NCBI RefSeq assembly: GCF_026125825.1
Contig: NZ_JAHCKK010000037.1
Location: forward strand, 1 to 40,479
Length of the DNA stretch: 40,479 nt
Direction: 5' to 3'
Origin: Hydrogenophaga sp.
GTDB lineage: Bacteria > Pseudomonadota > Gammaproteobacteria > Burkholderiales > Burkholderiaceae_C
In this document: positions 37,643-40,479 of the stretch, in pieces
Numbering within the stretch: the stretch's first letter is position 1
How the letters are laid out: each line of letters begins with the position of its first letter
Translations under genes and position numbers: made by a program
Notes under the pieces: generated by a model
The model's database searches: none
What the model was told of the DNA's origin: nothing
The model's input: the letters and a program-made list of their open reading frames with translations, nothing else

Positions 37643-39069
37643 GATGGGTCTTTGAGAGCGTCGGGGTTGTTCACGGGGTCGAAGCCGCCGCCGAGGGCGA
37701 CGTACAACTGGATCCAGGCGTTGATGCGTTCCTGCTGCAGGGCCACGGCGCTGCTGTCGGCCGCGAGCTTGAGGCGGCGCGCCTCCTCCAGTTCGTTCAG
37801 GCTGGCCAGGCCCACGCGGTAGCGCGCCTCGGTGGCCTGGAACGACTGGCCGTAGCCGGCCACGGCGGTATCGGTGGACGCCACGCGCTCGCGCAGGCTG
37901 GCGATGCTCACCAATGCCTGCTCCACCTCGGCCACCGCCTGGCGCAACGTGCCTGCGTAGGCGATGGCAGCGGCCTCGTAGCGCGCCTCGGCGCTGTCGG
38001 TGCTGGCGCGCAGGGCAGCGCGCCCGAGCAGCGGCAGGCTCAGCGTCAGGGGGCCGACCGACCAGGTGTTGAAGGTGCCTTCGTTGCCGCCGCCCGAGAA
38101 GCGGTTGCGCAGCAAGCTGCCTGAGAGCGACAGGCTGGGCAGCAGGGCGGCGCGCGCCACGCCCACCTCTTCGCTCGCGGCCACCAGGTCGCGCTGGGCG
38201 CGGTACACGTCGGGCCGCTGGCGGATCACCTCCGCCGGCACGGCGCTCACGGAAAGAAGCTGGTCCATGCGCGGGGACCGCAGGAGCGCCTGAAGCTCGG
38301 GCGCCGCGGTCAGCCGCTCTCGCACATCGGGCTCGGGCACGCCCGTCAGCGCGGTGAGCGACTTCACCTGGCGTTCGCAGGTTTCGTTCTGCTGCCGGTA
38401 GCGCGCGGCGCCCTCGGCACCGCTGGCGCGCGCCAGCGCGGCCACGGCCGGTGCCGTGAGGCCGGCACGCTCGGAGACCGCGTTGTTCTCGGCCGTCACG
38501 GCGCGCGAGTCGCGGTCGCGCGCGGCCACCGCCAACTGCTCGCGGCACAGACGATGGGCGAAGTAAAGCTGCGCAAGCTCCGAGGCCACGAGCACGCGGG
38601 CCTGGTGCCACCCGGCCCCGGCCGCTTCCTGTTGCGCCTCGGCACTGCCGCGCCGGGCGTCGTTGCCGCCCCACAGGTCGATCGCCCACGAGGCCTGGAG
38701 ACCGGCGTTGAGCGTGGTGCCCAGCGGCATGGTCGGGTCGGTGCGGCCCCGGCTGGCGTTGGCCACCGCGTTGAGCTGCGGGCCGGTCTCGGCCTCAACC
38801 CCCAGGCGCGCCGCGCGGGCGGCATACACCTGCGCGCGCGCCGACGCGACGGAAGGGCTCTGGGCCTGTGCCCTCGCCACCCAGTCGGTCAGGACCGGGT
38901 CGTCGAACCGGCTCCACCAGGCGGTCAGCTGTTGGGTGCTGCCCTGGTGGGCCAGAGGCGGCGCATACCAGGTGGGAGGCAGTTCCACCTGCATGTTGGA
39001 GGGCGGCTTGGTCACGCTGCAGGCGCTCAGCACGGCCGCGCTGGCCACCACGACAAGCATTCGCTTCAT
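37639..39069 (-). CDS. RND efflux outer-membrane lipoprotein (NodT/OprM family)
   Basis: A 476-residue outer-membrane channel of the TolC superfamily. The signal MKRMLVVVASAAVLSAC ends in lipobox LSAC, so Cys17 is the lipidated residue. WWSRFDDPVLTDWVARA is the family N-terminal motif, and two repeated OEP domains follow, each with long helices (for example ASWAIDLWGGNDARRGS in the first and NTWSVGPLTLSLPLLGRA in the second). It is the first gene of the operon; the order of channel, adaptor, pump is less common than adaptor-pump-channel. A 119-base promoter region with a 10-base tandem repeat lies upstream. Confidence 0.94.
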   Translation of the reverse strand: MKRMLVVVASAAVLSACSVTKPPSNMQVELPPTWYAPPLAHQGSTQQLTAWWSRFDDPVLTDWVARAQAQSPSVASARAQVYAARAARLGVEAETGPQLNAVANASRGRTDPTMPLGTTLNAGLQASWAIDLWGGNDARRGSAEAQQEAAGAGWHQARVLVASELAQLYFAHRLCREQLAVAARDRDSRAVTAENNAVSERAGLTAPAVAALARASGAEGAARYRQQNETCERQVKSLTALTGVPEPDVRERLTAAPELQALLRSPRMDQLLSVSAVPAEVIRQRPDVYRAQRDLVAASEEVGVARAALLPSLSLSGSLLRNRFSGGGNEGTFNTWSVGPLTLSLPLLGRAALRASTDSAEARYEAAAIAYAGTLRQAVAEVEQALVSIASLRERVASTDTAVAGYGQSFQATEARYRVGLASLNELEEARRLKLAADSSAVALQQERINAWIQLYVALGGGFDPVNNPDALKDPS

Positions 39070-39107
39070 GGAAAGGGAGTCCCTGTTCGGTTGTTATTCC
39101 GGGGACC

Positions 39108-39152
39108 GACTCTAGTCGATTTCCCTCGCCGGACATTTCAATACATTTCAAC
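39108..39152 (-). promoter_or_regulatory. Tandem repeat and palindrome upstream of the efflux operon
   Basis: On the minus strand two 10-base repeats lie head to tail, GTTGAAATGT and ATTGAAATGT (39152-39143 and 39142-39133), one helical turn apart, as in sites of OmpR-family response regulators. Closer to the gene is CGACT-AG-AGTCG (39108-39119), which contains a TAGAGT that could act as a -10. The tandem repeat is centred about 73 bases upstream of the first start codon. Confidence 0.4.
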
Positions 39153-39188
39153 CGCGCCGCGTTTTGTAACGGCGCCCTGGCCCGGCCT

Positions 39189-39728
39189 TCAGTCGTCTTC
39201 GGCAGCCGCCAGGCCAGGAAACAGCACCTCCGTGAAACCGAAGCGGCGCAAGTCGCGCATGCGCATCGGGTAGAGCGTGCCCCAGAGGTGGTCGCATTCG
39301 TGCTGCACCACGCGCGCGTGGAAGCCCTCGGCCTGGCGGTCCATCGGCTGGCCCTGCAAGTCGAAGCCCTGGTACCGGATGCGGCGCCAGCGTGGCACCA
39401 CCCCGCGCATGCCCGGCACCGACAGGCAGCCCTCCCAGTCTTCCTCCTCGTCGTCCCCCAAGGGCGTGATCACGGGGTTGATCAGCACCGTGCGCGGCAC
39501 CGCAGGCGCATCCGGGTATCGGGGGTTGGGCTGTCCACTGCCAAACAGCACCACCTGCAGGTCGACCCCGATCTGCGGCGCCGCCAGACCGGCACCGTGG
39601 GCCGCGGCCATGGTGTCCTGCAGGTCAATGACGAGCTGGCGCAGCTCGGGGGTGTCGAACGCCGTGACGGGCTGGGCCTGCCGCAGCAGGCGCGGATCCC
39701 CCATTTTGAGGATGGTCTGGATGCTCAT
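39189..39728 (-). CDS. def: Peptide deformylase
   Basis: A 179-residue metalloenzyme that removes the formyl group from the initiator methionine. All three motifs are present: [10 protein letters not shown] (45-54), EGCLSVPG (99-106) with metal ligand Cys101, and QHECDHLWG (142-150) with His143, Glu144 and His147. The last motif has Trp where most have Asp (HECDHLDG), a common variant of non-primary deformylases. It is not next to fmt, so it may be a second def copy. The start at 39728 gives the standard [15 protein letters not shown]. The 41 in-frame codons upstream are not conserved-looking. There is no good ribosome-binding site. Confidence 0.95.
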   Translation of the reverse strand: MSIQTILKMGDPRLLRQAQPVTAFDTPELRQLVIDLQDTMAAAHGAGLAAPQIGVDLQVVLFGSGQPNPRYPDAPAVPRTVLINPVITPLGDDEEEDWEGCLSVPGMRGVVPRWRRIRYQGFDLQGQPMDRQAEGFHARVVQHECDHLWGTLYPMRMRDLRRFGFTEVLFPGLAAAEDD

Positions 39729-40189
39729 GTCGCTTCGATGTGGAATGAAGGGTGGAAATAGGTGAGGTGCGGGCCGTGTCAAAAGTCGCGGGATAGGGTG
39801 ATTTCTTTCGGCGCCGCGAATTCGATCCATTGGAATGCCACGGAATGGCAATTGGAATTAAAGAGGGATGACCCCGCCGAATAAAGTTTTCATTTCGCGC
39901 CGCAATACAACTTTCCCTTCGTAAAAGGGCTTCTGGTCAATACAAACAACGGAAGCCGCATCTCATCTCCAGCGGCTTGGACGCCCTGCTGCGCATGGCC
40001 GTCGCCGGGCCTAGACTGGTTGCGGGAGCCGACCATTCGAGCCGGGCGGCCGCACCGGAAATGGAATTCGTTGCGGAACAAAACGCACTCATGTTGTTTG
40101 CCGCCCCGCCGATGAATGGCCGGCAACCGCCCTCGGAATTGGCCGAAGGTGTCTGCGCAGGCATTTGTTTCTTTACCAGGAGGATATCC
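39729..40189. other. 461-base intergenic region with lower GC and candidate promoter
   Basis: No supported gene lies here. The part from 39780 to 39960 is visibly richer in A and T than the rest of the window. GGAAT occurs at 39832, 39842 and 39854, spaced by about one helical turn. CCCTT-CGTAA-AAGGG lies near 39913-39927. TAGACT at 40012-40017 inside GCCTAGACTGG could be a -10, giving a leader of about 166 bases for the downstream gene. An in-frame ATG at 40061 would extend that gene, but it is less likely than 40190. Confidence 0.5.
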
Positions 40190-40479
40190 ATGAAAAGGAT
40201 TATCGATCGTTCTCAAGGCCCGGCTCGGGCGGGCTTGACCGCGTTCGCTGCGGCCCTGCTGCTGCTTGGCGGGTGCTCCGGCACCGGCTCACTCAACACC
40301 GCCGGCGATGGCACGGCCGCGTCCTCGGGTGGCGGTGGCGGTGGCGGTGGGGGCACCAGCGGCTCACCCCTTGCCGCAGTGGTGCGCGAGCAAGGCAACA
40401 CGGTCACCGACCTGGGCCAGACCGCCTCCAGCCTCGGCGGCACGCTGTCCAAGGTGGTGCAACCTGTGGTGGGCGATGC
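40190..40479 (+). CDS. Glycine-rich lipoprotein, N-terminus only, runs off window
   Basis: Ninety-six codons are visible. The start has a very strong AGGAGG (40178-40183) six bases upstream. The signal segment RAGLTAFAAALLLLGGC ends in a lipobox, so the cysteine (residue 29) is likely lipidated. A low-complexity Gly/Ser stretch follows (about 46-58, nine glycines in a row), then a polar region with VVREQGNTVTDLGQTASSLG. This layout resembles the lipoproteins annotated as collagen-like or glycine-rich in Comamonadaceae, but only the first part can be seen, and function is unknown. Confidence 0.75.
   Translation, partial: MKRIIDRSQGPARAGLTAFAAALLLLGGCSGTGSLNTAGDGTAASSGGGGGGGGGTSGSPLAAVVREQGNTVTDLGQTASSLGGTLSKVVQPVVGD

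Noticed and set aside
40061-40189. N-terminal extension of the Gly-rich lipoprotein from ATG 40061
   Set aside because: The strong AGGAGG sits six bases before 40190, and the signal peptide starts there; the extension would bury the signal sequence.
39890-40216. 108-codon minus-strand open frame in the last intergenic region
   Set aside because: It overlaps the ribosome-binding site and signal peptide of the lipoprotein gene and shows no domain or own ribosome-binding site.

Overview
The window is a GC-rich chromosomal segment that fits the Burkholderiales, most likely the Comamonadaceae (Hydrogenophaga/Acidovorax-like). This rests on the protein sequences, on gene pairs such as map-glnD and yciB-bolA-ppiC, and on dispersed hairpin-rich intergenic repeats. 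No species can be named from the sequence alone. There are no rRNA or tRNA genes, no CRISPR array, no insertion sequence and no phage genes. Almost every base belongs to a conventional gene.

Layout. (1) 1-9308, all minus strand: an AMP-forming acyl-CoA ligase, then a branched-chain-type ABC importer (binding protein, LivH, LivM, LivG, LivF), then a bifunctional enoyl-CoA hydratase/3-hydroxyacyl-CoA dehydrogenase, and the first 11 codons of a thiolase cut by the window edge. Together they read as uptake, CoA activation and beta-oxidation of a carboxylic acid. (2) 9490-12430: a lipoprotein carboxylesterase divergent from an AraC-type regulator. (3) 12475-16442, plus strand: selO, msrB, cysK and a luciferase-like flavin monooxygenase, the last three joined by 4-base ATGA overlaps; a sulfur/redox cluster. 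(4) 16474-20847: a TerB-like protein, yciB-bolA-ppiC with a clear terminator, then a DUF1624 membrane protein and an alpha/beta hydrolase on the minus strand. (5) 20913-29627: rlhA on the plus strand facing a minus-strand run purL, DUF2164, phytanoyl-CoA dioxygenase-like, DUF808 and hemerythrin. (6) 29754-33270: map and glnD. (7) 33346-39069: a tripartite RND efflux operon read from the minus strand (outer-membrane lipoprotein, adaptor, pump). (8) A stand-alone peptide deformylase, a 461-base less GC-rich intergenic region, and the start of a glycine-rich lipoprotein that runs off the window.

The most interesting observations are these. Unusual residues in LivF (Walker A lysine replaced by arginine) and LivG (signature glycine replaced by alanine) fall on the same composite ATP site, predicting an asymmetric importer. 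A structured dispersed repeat is present in two inverted copies about 7.7 kb apart. An FNR/Dnr-type palindrome lies exactly 41.5 bases upstream of a predicted, nearly leaderless start of the hemerythrin gene. A cluster of ACCCGG blocks surrounds the predicted purL promoter. A 10-base tandem repeat precedes the efflux operon. No wholly new multi-gene system is evident; most genes are housekeeping or well-known families.
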